A stretch of DNA of 64,000 bases from Tersicoccus sp. Bi-70 (GTDB taxonomy: Bacteria; Actinomycetota; Actinomycetes; Actinomycetales; Micrococcaceae), in NCBI RefSeq assembly GCF_001968825.1, contig NZ_MIEU01000002.1, positions 62,001 through 126,000 on the forward strand, in the 5' to 3' direction. Shown here piece after piece: positions 44,893-53,363 of the stretch (its first letter is position 1; each line of letters begins with the position of its first letter). The notes below the pieces were generated by a model that was given only the letters and a program-made list of their open reading frames with translations, had not been told where the DNA came from and searched no databases. A program made the translations under genes and the position numbers.

Positions 44893-46263
44893 ATGAGAAG
44901 TCTTCTGAAATCGGCGTTCGGGCCGCGCCTCTACATCACGGTGGCGGTGGCCATCGTCCTCGGTGCGATCGTCGGATTCGTCTTCCCCTCATTCGGAGCC
45001 TCCCTCGCCCCGGTCGGCACCGGCTTCATCCAGCTGATCCAGATGCTGATCGCCCCGGTGGTGTTCTGCACCATCGTCACGGGCATCGCCGGCGCCGGGA
45101 AGCTGACCTCGGTGGGACGGATCGGAGTGAAGGCCCTCGTCTACTTCGAGCTGATGACCACCATCGCCCTGGCGATCGGCCTCGTCGTCATGAACCTCCT
45201 CAAGCCGGGGGCCGGGATCCACGCGAACGCCAACGAGCTCAAGCTCAACGACACGGCGCAGGGTTACGTGAGCACCGGCCAGCACCAGAACTGGTACGAC
45301 TTCATCCTCAACATCATCCCGAAGAGCTTCGTCGGGGCCTTCACCGACGGCAACGTGCTGCAGGTCCTGCTCATCGCGGTGCTCTTCGCCGTCGCGGTCA
45401 AGATGCTGGGAGCCCGGGGGGACGCGATCGTCTCCGCGGTCGGCCGGGTCAATGACGCCATCTTCGGCATCATCAAGCTGATCATGTATCTGGCCCCGAT
45501 CGGCGCGTTCGGCGCGATGGCCTACACCACGGGCAAGTTCGGCGTCGCGACGCTGGTCAGTCTGGGCTCCATCGTGGTCCTCTTCTGGGTCATCGGCATC
45601 CTGTTCTGCCTCCTCGTCTTCGGCGCCGTCGCCCGGATCTGCGGCCTGCGGGTGCTCGCGGTGTACCGGTACTTCAAGGACGAGATCCTCATCACCCTCG
45701 GGACCTCGAACTACGAGGCGGTCATGCCCCAGCTGATGCGCAAGCTCGAGGGCGCCGGCTGCCCCAAGCCGATCGTGGGCCTCGTGGTGCCCTCCGGCTA
45801 CGCCTTCAACGGCGACGGGGTGTGCCTGTACCTCGGCTTCGCCTCCCTCTACATCGCCCAGGCCTTCGACATCGACCTGAGCATCTGGCAGCAGATCGCC
45901 CTGCTGGCCGTCTTCATGCTCACCTCGAAGGGCAGCGCCGGGGTGGCCGGTGCCGGCTTCGTCATCCTCGCCGCGACCCTCTCGTCCACCGGGACCGTGC
46001 CGGTGGTCGGCATCATGCTGATCCTCGGCGTCGACCGCTTCCTCTCCACCATGCGAGGACTGGTCAGCCTGTCCGGTCAGATGATGGGCAGCCTCGTCGT
46101 CAGTGTCTGGGAGCGCCAGCTCGACCGGCCCCGCGCCCTGCGGATCATGCGCGGCCTCGAGGCTCCCCTCGTGCAGACGGCCGAGCCGACCGGGAGCACC
46201 GCCACGGCCGAGGGCGCTCCGTCGCGTGGCGGAGACGCTGCTCCGGTCGTGACGGCCCCCTGA
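44893..46263 (+). CDS. Dicarboxylate/amino acid:cation symporter (DAACS/DctA family) with altered substrate site
   Basis: 456 residues with about eight helices and two re-entrant hairpins. HP2 has the normal TSKGSAGVAGAGF. Two other substrate-contact motifs differ from characterised DctA: the HP1 motif is GTSNYEAVMP (Asn273, Tyr274) in place of the usual TSSSES, and the NxDGT motif of TM7 is NGDGV (306-310), losing the Thr that contacts the carboxylate. So its substrate may not be a C4-dicarboxylate. ATG 44893 fits GGAG about 10 bases before. First gene of the catabolic cluster. Confidence 0.88.
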   Translation: MRSLLKSAFGPRLYITVAVAIVLGAIVGFVFPSFGASLAPVGTGFIQLIQMLIAPVVFCTIVTGIAGAGKLTSVGRIGVKALVYFELMTTIALAIGLVVMNLLKPGAGIHANANELKLNDTAQGYVSTGQHQNWYDFILNIIPKSFVGAFTDGNVLQVLLIAVLFAVAVKMLGARGDAIVSAVGRVNDAIFGIIKLIMYLAPIGAFGAMAYTTGKFGVATLVSLGSIVVLFWVIGILFCLLVFGAVARICGLRVLAVYRYFKDEILITLGTSNYEAVMPQLMRKLEGAGCPKPIVGLVVPSGYAFNGDGVCLYLGFASLYIAQAFDIDLSIWQQIALLAVFMLTSKGSAGVAGAGFVILAATLSSTGTVPVVGIMLILGVDRFLSTMRGLVSLSGQMMGSLVVSVWERQLDRPRALRIMRGLEAPLVQTAEPTGSTATAEGAPSRGGDAAPVVTAP

Positions 46264-46329
46264 TCACCCCTGACCGACACTGACCGACCCCCGACCGACC
46301 CGGGCCAACCCGAAACGAGAAATGCCGAC

Positions 46330-46878
46330 ATGCCCCGCCTCGCCTTCACCACCCCCACCGGGACCACCGCCGAGAAGATGCTGGAACGCCGCGGCGGCGT
46401 CCTCACCCCGCTGGACCGGCTGCTCGCCCACAACGACGGACTCGCCGCGGGCTGGAACGCCCTGCTCGGAGCGGTGCGTCAGGAGTTCTCGATCCCCGGA
46501 GACCTGCGCGAGCTGATCATCCTGCGGGTGGCCGTGCTGAACGGCGCCGGCTACGAGTGGGCGGCTCACGTCGACCTGGCGCGCCGGTACGGCGTCCGGG
46601 AGTCGGTGATCGAGTCGATCGCCCGGGAGGGTACGGTCCTCACGCACGACGCCCGGTACGACGCCGTCCTGGCGTACACGGACGCCATGACCCGGGCGGT
46701 GACGGTCACCGACCACACCTTCGACCAGCTCCGCAGCCTCTTCTCCGAGGCGGAGATCGTCGAGCTCACGGCCACGGTCGCCTCGTACAACATGGTGTCC
46801 CGATTCCTGGTCGCCCTCGGGGTCACCGCCGCGGACCGTGAACCCGTGCAGGCGCGCCAGGACCGAGGCACACCATGA
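46330..46878 (+). CDS. Carboxymuconolactone-decarboxylase family protein (AhpD-like)
   Basis: 182 residues. The CMD fold contains YEWAAHVDLARRYGV, with no CxxC, so it is a decarboxylase/lactonase-type member, not an AhpD reductase. C-terminal half carries the second domain pattern ELTATVASYNMVSRFL. CMD enzymes handle gamma-carboxymuconolactone in the protocatechuate pathway; related proteins act on other lactones. Its stop overlaps the amidohydrolase start (ATGA), so the two act together. Confidence 0.87.
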   Translation: MPRLAFTTPTGTTAEKMLERRGGVLTPLDRLLAHNDGLAAGWNALLGAVRQEFSIPGDLRELIILRVAVLNGAGYEWAAHVDLARRYGVRESVIESIAREGTVLTHDARYDAVLAYTDAMTRAVTVTDHTFDQLRSLFSEAEIVELTATVASYNMVSRFLVALGVTAADREPVQARQDRGTP

Positions 46879-47768
46879 CCCACACCCTCGAGGTCACCAC
46901 GCCCGGTCCCGACCGCCATCCGCACCCGCCCCGCGTCGTGCTGCCGCCGAACGCGTGCGACGCCCACGTGCACATCTTCGGCCCCCACGAACGGTTCCCC
47001 TACGCGCCGGACCGGAGCTTCACCCCGGAGGACGTGCCCCTGGAGGACCTCGAGGCGCTCCACCGGTTCCTCGGTTTCGAGCGTGCCGTCCTGGTCCAGT
47101 CGGCGTGCCACGGCTCCGACCACCGGGCCGTCCTGGACGCGCTCGAGCGCGGGGAAGGCCGGTACCGCGGGGTGGCGCTGGTCGGGCCCGAGACGAGCGC
47201 GGCGGACGTCGAACGCTGGCACGACGCCGGCATGCGCGGGGCCCGGGTCCACTTCGCCCCGCACCTGGGGACGCCTCCCACCCAGGCGGAGATCGCGCGG
47301 ATCGTCGACCTGATCGGCCCGTACGGGTGGCACCTCGCGATCCACGTGATGGGGTCCTCCATCCTCGACGTCGCCGACCGCGTCGCGGACATCCCCCTGC
47401 GGATCGTCATCGACCACCTGGGGCGCTTCGACATCTCCGCCGGCCGCCCCCAGCCGGAGCGGGACGTCCTCACGGCCCTGTTGACCGAGCACGACGACCT
47501 GTGGGTCAAGCTCAGCGGCGCCGACCGGATCGCGACCCGCCCGCCGCGGCTGGACGACGCCGTCGCCCTCGCCCGCGAGCTGTTCACCACGCGACCGGAC
47601 CGGTGCGTCTGGGGGACGGACTTCCCGCACCCGAACACCCACGGGTTCATGCCCAACGACGGCGACCTGGTGACCACGCTGCTCGACGTCGCCCCCACCC
47701 CGGAGGAACGCGAGCTCCTCCTGGTGCGCAATCCCGCGGTGTGCTTCGACTTCGGGCCTAGTGCATGA
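46875..47768 (+). CDS. LigI-like amidohydrolase (2-pyrone-4,6-dicarboxylate lactonase family)
   Basis: 297 residues. A TIM-barrel amidohydrolase with metal motif DAHVHIFGP near residue 34, the phrase LVQSACHGSDHRAVLDAL, a mid-barrel IDHLGRFD, and the terminal WGTDFPHPN with catalytic Asp. This is the pattern of PDC hydrolase LigI and related lactonases (sulfomuconolactone, galactarolactone). LigI opens the pyrone ring of PDC from lignin-derived gallate/protocatechuate. The substrate here is inferred only from family and neighbours. Its 3' end overlaps the convergent regulator by 11 bases. Confidence 0.87.
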   Translation: MTHTLEVTTPGPDRHPHPPRVVLPPNACDAHVHIFGPHERFPYAPDRSFTPEDVPLEDLEALHRFLGFERAVLVQSACHGSDHRAVLDALERGEGRYRGVALVGPETSAADVERWHDAGMRGARVHFAPHLGTPPTQAEIARIVDLIGPYGWHLAIHVMGSSILDVADRVADIPLRIVIDHLGRFDISAGRPQPERDVLTALLTEHDDLWVKLSGADRIATRPPRLDDAVALARELFTTRPDRCVWGTDFPHPNTHGFMPNDGDLVTTLLDVAPTPEERELLLVRNPAVCFDFGPSA

Positions 47769-48537
47769 CGGTGACGGCGCCGATCTCCTCCGAGATGGTC
47801 CGCGCGGTCTCGACCAGGGCCGGCACGTATGCGGAGACGAGCTTCTCGTGCGACACGCGGGCGGCGTTGGCCGAGACGTTGATCGCGGCCACGACGTGGC
47901 CACCCCGGGCGAGGACGGGAGCGGATGCCGACCGGATGCCTTCCTCGCGCTCCCCGTCCGCGGTCGCGTATCCCTGTTCCCGGACCTCCGCCAGAACGCG
48001 GCGCAACGTGTCGGGGTCCGTCACGGTGCTCGGCGTCAGCGGGACCAGCTCGACCTCGCTCAGGTACCGATCCAGCTCGGCGGGGGCCAGATGAGCGAGC
48101 AGCACCTTGCCCAGCGACGTCGCATAGGCGGGCAGGCGCGACCCGGTGTTCAGCGTCGTCACCATGCTCCGGTTGCCGGGCACCCGGGTGAGGTAGACGA
48201 TCTCGTTCCCGTCCAGGGTGGCCATCGAACAGGACTCGTTCAGCTCGGACGCGAGCTTGCGCATGTGGGGCTGGGCGGTCTCCCAGTAGGGGAGCGCCGA
48301 GAGGTAGGCGAAACCGAGGCGCATCACCTTCGGGGTGAGGGTGAAGCGGTTGCCGTCGGCGTCGGCGAAGCCGAGATCGACCATCGTCAGCAGGATGCGG
48401 CGCGCGGTCGGGCGTGTCAGCGCGGACAGCTCCGCGGCTTCACTGATGGTGAGGGAGGGGTGCTCGTGGGAGAAGACCTGCAGCAGGCGGAACGCCTTCT
48501 CGACCGAATCGATGACGTCCGGATTCTCGCGAGACAC
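47758..48537 (-). CDS. IclR-family regulator, PcaR/PobR type
   Basis: 259 residues. N-terminal winged helix (SIEKAFRLL-like start VEKAFRLLQVFS, then LTISEAAELSALTRPTARRILLT) and effector domain with LPAYATSLGKVLLA and EEGIRSASAPV. The wording is that of the Pca/Pob branch, which senses aromatic acids or beta-ketoadipate intermediates. GTG start follows GAGAGGGAG. It sits between the two halves of the cluster and is divergent from the EthD-like gene. Probably binds the operator at 44829-44855. Confidence 0.9.
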   Translation of the reverse strand: MSRENPDVIDSVEKAFRLLQVFSHEHPSLTISEAAELSALTRPTARRILLTMVDLGFADADGNRFTLTPKVMRLGFAYLSALPYWETAQPHMRKLASELNESCSMATLDGNEIVYLTRVPGNRSMVTTLNTGSRLPAYATSLGKVLLAHLAPAELDRYLSEVELVPLTPSTVTDPDTLRRVLAEVREQGYATADGEREEGIRSASAPVLARGGHVVAAINVSANAARVSHEKLVSAYVPALVETARTISEEIGAVTVMH

Positions 48538-48662
48538 TGCCGCTCCCTCTCACCTGCGCACCGGCACGCCGCTCGTCCTCGGGCACAGACGGCCAGTCTA
48601 GCCACCGACCCCGCCCACCCCACCGACACCATCGGCCCCACCGACCCCGAGAGGACCTGACC

Positions 48663-49286
48663 GTGGACCACGATCTCCTGCTCGTCTACTCCGAGCCCGG
48701 TCAGGTACCGGTCGAGGAGTTCCACGACTGGTACGACCACGAACACGTGCCCCTGCGGATGCAGTTCCCCCAGTTCCGCACCGGCTACCGGTTCCGGGCG
48801 GCCGACGGGCGTGCTCCCGGCTGGCTCGCGACCTACGACGTCGAGCCCGGCTTCCTCGACACCGACGCCTACACGGCGCTGCGGGCCCATCGGAGCGAGC
48901 GAGAACAGCACGTGGTGCAGCGGCTGGCCACGCTCGATCGCCGCCGCTACTCGCTCGTCCACGAGGCCGGCCGACTCGACGGCGAGCCCCGCTACCAGGT
49001 CCTCGTGGGGCTGACCTCGCCCGACGAGGAGGGCCTGCGCACGTGGTACGAGGAGGAACACATTCCGCTGCTGATCGCGATCGAGGGCTGGGACCGGGTG
49101 CGCCAGTTCCGGCTCCAGGACGGTCCCGGCGAGACGCTGCTGACCGTCCACGACATCGCGCACCCCTCCCTGTGCGAGACCGCGAAGTGGAAGCACGCCA
49201 CGTCGACCCCGTGGCGTGCCCGGGTGATGGCCTCCGTGACCGCGTCCTCGCGCCGGGTGTTCGCCTTCCACCACGCCGGTCGCTGA
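48663..49286 (+). CDS. Duplicated EthD-like / ferredoxin-fold protein
   Basis: 207 residues made of two similar halves: the first has YDHEHVPLRM (about 22-31), the second YEEEHIPLLIAIEGW (about 130), the Trp-Tyr-x-x-(E/D)H-x-P pattern of dimeric alpha/beta-barrel proteins. Members (EthD, muconolactone isomerase-like) isomerise or bind small catabolic intermediates. GTG start follows GAGAGGA. Begins the second, rightward half of the cluster, with the SDR 32 bases downstream. Confidence 0.78.
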   Translation: MDHDLLLVYSEPGQVPVEEFHDWYDHEHVPLRMQFPQFRTGYRFRAADGRAPGWLATYDVEPGFLDTDAYTALRAHRSEREQHVVQRLATLDRRRYSLVHEAGRLDGEPRYQVLVGLTSPDEEGLRTWYEEEHIPLLIAIEGWDRVRQFRLQDGPGETLLTVHDIAHPSLCETAKWKHATSTPWRARVMASVTASSRRVFAFHHAGR

Positions 49287-49318
49287 CCCGGCCACCCGCA
49301 CGATCCAGGAGTGAACCC

Positions 49319-50119
49319 ATGACAGCCCGTCTGCAGGACAAGGTGGCCCTCGTCGTCGGGGCCGGCAGCGTCGGTCCCGGGTGGGGCAACGGTCGCGCGT
49401 GCGCCGCGGTCTTCGCCGCCGAGGGAGCCCGCGTGTTCGCGGCCGACATCAGCGCGGAGGCCCTCGACCCGACCCTGCAGCTCGTCCGGGCGGCGGGGGA
49501 CACCGTGGAGGGCCATCTCGCCGACGTCACCGACAGCGCCTCGGTGGAGCAGCTCGTGACCGCCTGTCTGGACCGTTTCGGGGCGATCGACGTCCTCGTC
49601 AACGTCGTGGGCGGCTCCCGCCGCGGGGGCGCCGCCGAGCTGACGGAGGAGGAGTGGGCGCGCCAGCTCGATCTCAACCTCACCAGCGTCTACCGGACCT
49701 GCCACGCCGTGATCCCGTCCATGATCGAGAACGGCGGCGGCGCCATCGTCAACATCGCCTCGACGTCCGGGACCCGGTGGACGGGGTCCGCGCAGGTCGC
49801 GTACGCGTCGTCCAAGGCCGGGGTGATCTCCTTCTCCCGCGTCACGGCCGTCCAGTACGCGCCGGACCGCATCCGGGTCAACACCGTGGTGCCCGGCCAG
49901 CTGCACACCCCCATGGTGGAGGCCCGGCTCGCGGGCCAGCGCAGCGGTGGCGACGTCGAGGCGCTGATCGCCCAGCGGCGATCCCGCGTGCCCCTGCCGT
50001 ACGAGGGCGACGGCCGGGACACCGCCCACGCGGCGCTCTTCCTCGCCTCCGACGAGGCACGCTTCGTCACCGGCACCGAGATCGTCGTCGACGGCGGGAT
50101 GACGGCCCGCTGCGACTGA
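49319..50119 (+). CDS. SDR family oxidoreductase
   Basis: 266 residues. The cofactor motif is GAGSVGPGWGNG, a loosened TGxxxGIG. Catalytic elements NVVGGS, IASTSG and YASSK are in place, so it should be an active NAD(P)-dependent alcohol dehydrogenase. Ends with TGTEIVVDGGMTAR, typical of the 3-oxoacyl-reductase-like group. ATG 49319 follows CAGGAG. Last gene of the cluster; rph begins after a new leaderless promoter. Confidence 0.9.
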   Translation: MTARLQDKVALVVGAGSVGPGWGNGRACAAVFAAEGARVFAADISAEALDPTLQLVRAAGDTVEGHLADVTDSASVEQLVTACLDRFGAIDVLVNVVGGSRRGGAAELTEEEWARQLDLNLTSVYRTCHAVIPSMIENGGGAIVNIASTSGTRWTGSAQVAYASSKAGVISFSRVTAVQYAPDRIRVNTVVPGQLHTPMVEARLAGQRSGGDVEALIAQRRSRVPLPYEGDGRDTAHAALFLASDEARFVTGTEIVVDGGMTARCD

Positions 50120-50163
50120 CCCGTGCCGCATCCGTCGGGCCGACCGCCCCACCGTCGAACCCC

Positions 50164-50169
50164 TAGGCT
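50164..50169 (+). promoter_or_regulatory. -10 element, leaderless promoter of rph
   Basis: TAGGCT, six bases (GGAACC), then ATG 50176. Confidence 0.6.
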
Positions 50170-50175
50170 GGAACC

Positions 50176-50964
50176 ATGACTGACGCCTCCACCACCGCCC
50201 CGTCCGCCGCGACCCCGTCCTCCGCGATCGCGCCCGTGGTCCGGGCCGACGGACGCGCACCGGACGAGCTGCGGCCGATCAGCATCACCCGCGGCTGGTC
50301 CGTTCAGGCGGAGGGGTCGGCGCTCATCGAGTTCGGCAACACCCGGGTCCTGTGCACCGCCTCCCTGACCGCGGGCGTGCCCCGCTGGCTCAAGGGCGAG
50401 GGCCGCGGCTGGGCCACCGCCGAGTACGCGATGCTGCCCCGCGCCACGAACACCCGATCCGACCGCGAGTCGGTCAAGGGCCGCATCGGCGGCCGCACCC
50501 ACGAGATCTCCCGGCTGATCGGCCGCTCCCTGCGCTCGATCATCGACCTGAAGGAACTCGGCGAGAACACCATCGTGCTCGACTGCGACGTCCTGCAGGC
50601 CGACGGCGGTACCCGCACCGCCGCCATCACCGGCGCCTACGTCGCCCTCGCCGACGCGGTGACCTGGGCGCGCACGCAGAAGCTGATCAAGCCCACCGCG
50701 AAGCCGCTGAAGGACACCGTCTCGGCCGTGAGCGTCGGCATCATCGACGGCGTCCCCATGCTGGACCTGCCCTACGTCGAGGACGTGCGCGCCGAGACCG
50801 ACATGAACGTCGTCGTCACCGGCTCCGGGCAGTTCGTCGAGGTGCAGGGCACCGCCGAGGGCGCGCCGTTCAACCGCTCCGAGCTCGACGCCCTGCTCGA
50901 TCTCGCCCTCGCCGGCACCAGCGAGCTCGCCGCCATCCAGCGCTCCACCCTGGGCGAGGCGTGA
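50176..50964 (+). CDS. rph: Ribonuclease PH
   Basis: 262 residues, with a 30-residue Ala/Ser/Thr-rich extension before the core. Core motifs: [16 protein letters not shown], the phosphate-site [16 protein letters not shown] and [21 protein letters not shown] phosphorolytic 3' exonuclease that trims tRNA ends. Overlaps the downstream rdgB start (GTGA). Confidence 0.96.
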   Translation: MTDASTTAPSAATPSSAIAPVVRADGRAPDELRPISITRGWSVQAEGSALIEFGNTRVLCTASLTAGVPRWLKGEGRGWATAEYAMLPRATNTRSDRESVKGRIGGRTHEISRLIGRSLRSIIDLKELGENTIVLDCDVLQADGGTRTAAITGAYVALADAVTWARTQKLIKPTAKPLKDTVSAVSVGIIDGVPMLDLPYVEDVRAETDMNVVVTGSGQFVEVQGTAEGAPFNRSELDALLDLALAGTSELAAIQRSTLGEA

Positions 50965-51626
50965 GCGCACCCGCGGCAGGACCCCGGCTCGTCCTCGCCA
51001 CCCACAACCGGGGCAAGCTGGTCGAGCTCCGGGAGATGCTCCGGGGAACGGGTCTGCCCGGTGGCCGCACGCTCGACGTCGACACCGAGGTGATCGACGC
51101 CGGGACCGCCGGCGCCCCCGACGTGCGGGAGACCGGCGTGACCTTCGCCGAGAACGCCCTGCTCAAGGCCCACGCGGTCGCCGCGGCCACGGGGCTGCCC
51201 GCGATCGCCGACGACTCCGGCCTGGCCGTCGACGTGCTCGGCGGTGCCCCCGGCATCTTCTCCGCCCGCTGGGCCGGACGGCACGGCGACGACGAGGCGA
51301 ACCTGCGCCTGCTGCTCGCCCAGCTGGGCGACATCGACGTCGACGAGCACCGCGGGGCCGCCTTCATCTGTGCGGCCGCGCTGGTGGTGCCGGGTCCGGC
51401 GGGGGAGGGCGTCGAGCCCGTCGTCGTGCACGGTGAACTGCGGGGCACGCTGTTGAGGCAGCCTCGGGGCGAGCACGGCTTCGGGTACGACCCGATCCTG
51501 CGCCCTGACGGCCACGACCGCAGCTGCGCCGAACTGGAGCCCGCCGAGAAGAACGCGATCAGCCACCGCGGGCAGGCGATGCGGGCGCTCGTCCCGCACG
51601 TCGTCAGCGCGCTCGGGCGCGGCTAG
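50961..51626 (+). CDS. rdgB: XTP/dITP diphosphatase (Ham1/RdgB)
   Basis: 221 residues. The N-terminal [39 protein letters not shown] and HGFGYDPIL motifs are diagnostic. Removes deaminated purine nucleotides (ITP, XTP) from the pool. Coupled to rph by a four-base overlap. An internal segment near 150 (VVPGPAGEG) is a small insertion. Confidence 0.95.
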   Translation: MSAPAAGPRLVLATHNRGKLVELREMLRGTGLPGGRTLDVDTEVIDAGTAGAPDVRETGVTFAENALLKAHAVAAATGLPAIADDSGLAVDVLGGAPGIFSARWAGRHGDDEANLRLLLAQLGDIDVDEHRGAAFICAAALVVPGPAGEGVEPVVVHGELRGTLLRQPRGEHGFGYDPILRPDGHDRSCAELEPAEKNAISHRGQAMRALVPHVVSALGRG

Positions 51627-51659
51627 CGGGCGGAACCGAGCCGACTGACCGGAGAGCGG

Positions 51660-52367
51660 TCAGTCGATGCGGTCGGTCTCGCTCCGCGGGCCGGTCTGCC
51701 GGCTGGTCCGCCGGGCCTTGAGCAGTTCGACGGCGATCGGGATCACCGAGATCGCCACGATGACGATGAAGATGATGTCGATGTTCCGGCCCACCCAGTC
51801 GAACTGACCCAGCCAGAACCCGAGCAGCGTCACGCCGACGCCCCACAGCAGCGCCCCGACCACGTTGTAGGTGATGAACGTCCGGTAGGGCATCCGCGCC
51901 ACCCCGGCGATCACCGGGACGAAGGTGCGCACGATCGGCACGAAGCGCGCAAGGATGACGGCGCGCCCGCCGAACCGCTCGAAGAACTCGTGGGCACGGT
52001 CGACGTACTCCTGGCGGAACAATCGCGACTCGGGCCGGCGGAAGACGGCCGGCCCCGCCCGGTGCCCGATGTAGTAGCCCAGCTGGTCCCCGGCGAACGC
52101 GGCGACGAAGACGCACAGCCCCAGCACGCCGATGGGCACCTGGATGGTCCCGGTCGCGGTCAACAGGCCCGCCGTGAACAGCAGCGAGTCGCCCGGCAGG
52201 AAGAAGCCGACCAGCAGCCCCGTCTCGGCGAAGACGAACGCGCACACCAGCAGCACGATCCACGGCGCCAGGGCCGGGTCGCGCAGGAACACGTTGGGGT
52301 CGAGCCAGTCCGGCAGGATGCCGGCGACGACGGGGGTCGCGGCGAGGGAGGAGGGCAGCGGGATCAC
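51660..52367 (-). CDS. DedA family membrane protein
   Basis: 235 residues with about five hydrophobic segments. The family core FLPGDSLLFTAG and GRFVPIVRTFVPVIAG is present (here as ARFVPIVRTFVPV). DedA proteins are undecaprenyl-phosphate or phospholipid flippase/proton-coupled transporters. Start GTG 52367 lies six bases after TACCCT on the minus strand. Confidence 0.9.
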   Translation of the reverse strand: MIPLPSSLAATPVVAGILPDWLDPNVFLRDPALAPWIVLLVCAFVFAETGLLVGFFLPGDSLLFTAGLLTATGTIQVPIGVLGLCVFVAAFAGDQLGYYIGHRAGPAVFRRPESRLFRQEYVDRAHEFFERFGGRAVILARFVPIVRTFVPVIAGVARMPYRTFITYNVVGALLWGVGVTLLGFWLGQFDWVGRNIDIIFIVIVAISVIPIAVELLKARRTSRQTGPRSETDRID

Positions 52368-52373
52368 CGCTCA

Positions 52374-52379
52374 AGGGTA
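52374..52379 (-). promoter_or_regulatory. -10 element, leaderless promoter of DedA gene
   Basis: TACCCT on the minus strand, six bases, then GTG 52367. Confidence 0.55.
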
Positions 52380-52533
52380 CGGGGTCGACCCTGTGGCGGG
52401 GCTGAGCCGGGGCCGTGCCGGACCGACGATCGACGCGGCGGGGTTGCGACGGCGCTGCGTCCGGAGCGTCTCCGGAATGGCGTGCGGCATGGTGTCCCCG
52501 GCATGGTGTCCGCGAGCGGGCCGGCGTCGGCGG

Positions 52534-52539
52534 TAGCGT
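52534..52539 (+). promoter_or_regulatory. -10 element, leaderless promoter of exonuclease gene
   Basis: TAGCGT, six bases (GGCGGG), then GTG 52546. The GGCGGG is not a useful ribosome site at this distance. Confidence 0.55.
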
Positions 52540-52545
52540 GGCGGG

Positions 52546-53283
52546 GTGGGAATCGCGTTCACGGCCATCGACTTCGAGACCGCCAACGGCCACCGCGGCT
52601 CCCCGTGTGCCGTCGGTCTCGTCAAGGTCCGCGACGGACGCGTGGTCGAGGAGACCTCCTGGCTGATGCGTCCCCCGCCCGGCGTCGACCACTTCGAGCC
52701 GGCCAATATCGCGATCCACGGCATCACCGCCGCCGACGTCGCCCGGGCGGAGAAGACCGCGCATGCCCTGGAGCGGATCGAGCGCTTCGTGGACGGTGAC
52801 CTGATGGTCGCCCACAACGCCGCCTTCGATCTCGGGGTCTTCACCGAGGCCGCCCGCGCCTGCGGGGTCACGGTCGCCCCGACCCGCTCCGCCTGCACCG
52901 TACGCCTGGCCCGGCGCACCTACCGGTTGCCGTCCTACTCGCTGCCCTTCGTCGCCGCCGAGGCCGGGGTGCCCCTGCTGCAGCACCACGACCCGCTCGA
53001 GGACGCCCGCGCGTGCGCCGGGATCATGATCGACGTCGCCCGCCGGCACGTGGTCGAGGATCTCGCGACGCTGTTCGCCCGACTCGACCTGCCGGTCACC
53101 GCCTGGGGCCCGGGCTCGGCGACGGACCCGACGCGACCCCGCCAGCTCGCCCTGTTCGACGTCGTCGACGGGCGGTTCCGCCGGCACGACGCCGACGACT
53201 GGCCGTCTTCGCGGGACGACGTGTGGCCCGCCCGCGGCCGGGACGCGGTCGCCGTCGGCGAGGGTCTGCGCCTGACCGGCTGA
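52546..53283 (+). CDS. DnaQ-like 3'-5' exonuclease
   Basis: 245 residues. DEDDh residues: Asp9 and Glu11 (AIDFETANG), Asp in AHNAAFDLGVF, then HDPLEDARACA with the final His and Asp. A C-terminal 70-residue tail is added. Similar to DNA polymerase III epsilon subunit or stand-alone exonucleases of unknown use in actinobacteria. Starts as a leaderless mRNA. Confidence 0.9.
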   Translation: MGIAFTAIDFETANGHRGSPCAVGLVKVRDGRVVEETSWLMRPPPGVDHFEPANIAIHGITAADVARAEKTAHALERIERFVDGDLMVAHNAAFDLGVFTEAARACGVTVAPTRSACTVRLARRTYRLPSYSLPFVAAEAGVPLLQHHDPLEDARACAGIMIDVARRHVVEDLATLFARLDLPVTAWGPGSATDPTRPRQLALFDVVDGRFRRHDADDWPSSRDDVWPARGRDAVAVGEGLRLTG

Positions 53284-53292
53284 GGGCCGGCC

Positions 53293-53334
53293 GAGCTGTT
53301 CCTGCCGCTGGTCGAGCGGTTCCCGCCGCTGGTC
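53293..53334. repeat. Two tandem 21-base units
   Basis: GAGCTGTTCCTGCCGCTGGTC and a copy with two changes lie side by side just after the exonuclease stop; the second copy overlaps the left arm of a hairpin. No function visible. Confidence 0.6.
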
Positions 53335-53354
53335 GGGCTGTCCCCGACGAGCGG
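53326..53354. terminator. Hairpin between convergent exonuclease and glycohydrolase genes
   Basis: CCGCTGGTCGGG pairs with CCCGACGAGCGG (one mismatch) around a five-base loop, near the ends of both convergent genes. Likely a shared terminator. Confidence 0.55.
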
Positions 53355-53363
53355 GCGGCGTCG

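Noticed and set aside
46875-48537. The 11-base overlap of convergent amidohydrolase and IclR gene ends as a frameshift
   Set aside because: Both proteins end at normal family positions; a short convergent overlap is ordinary in this compact genome.
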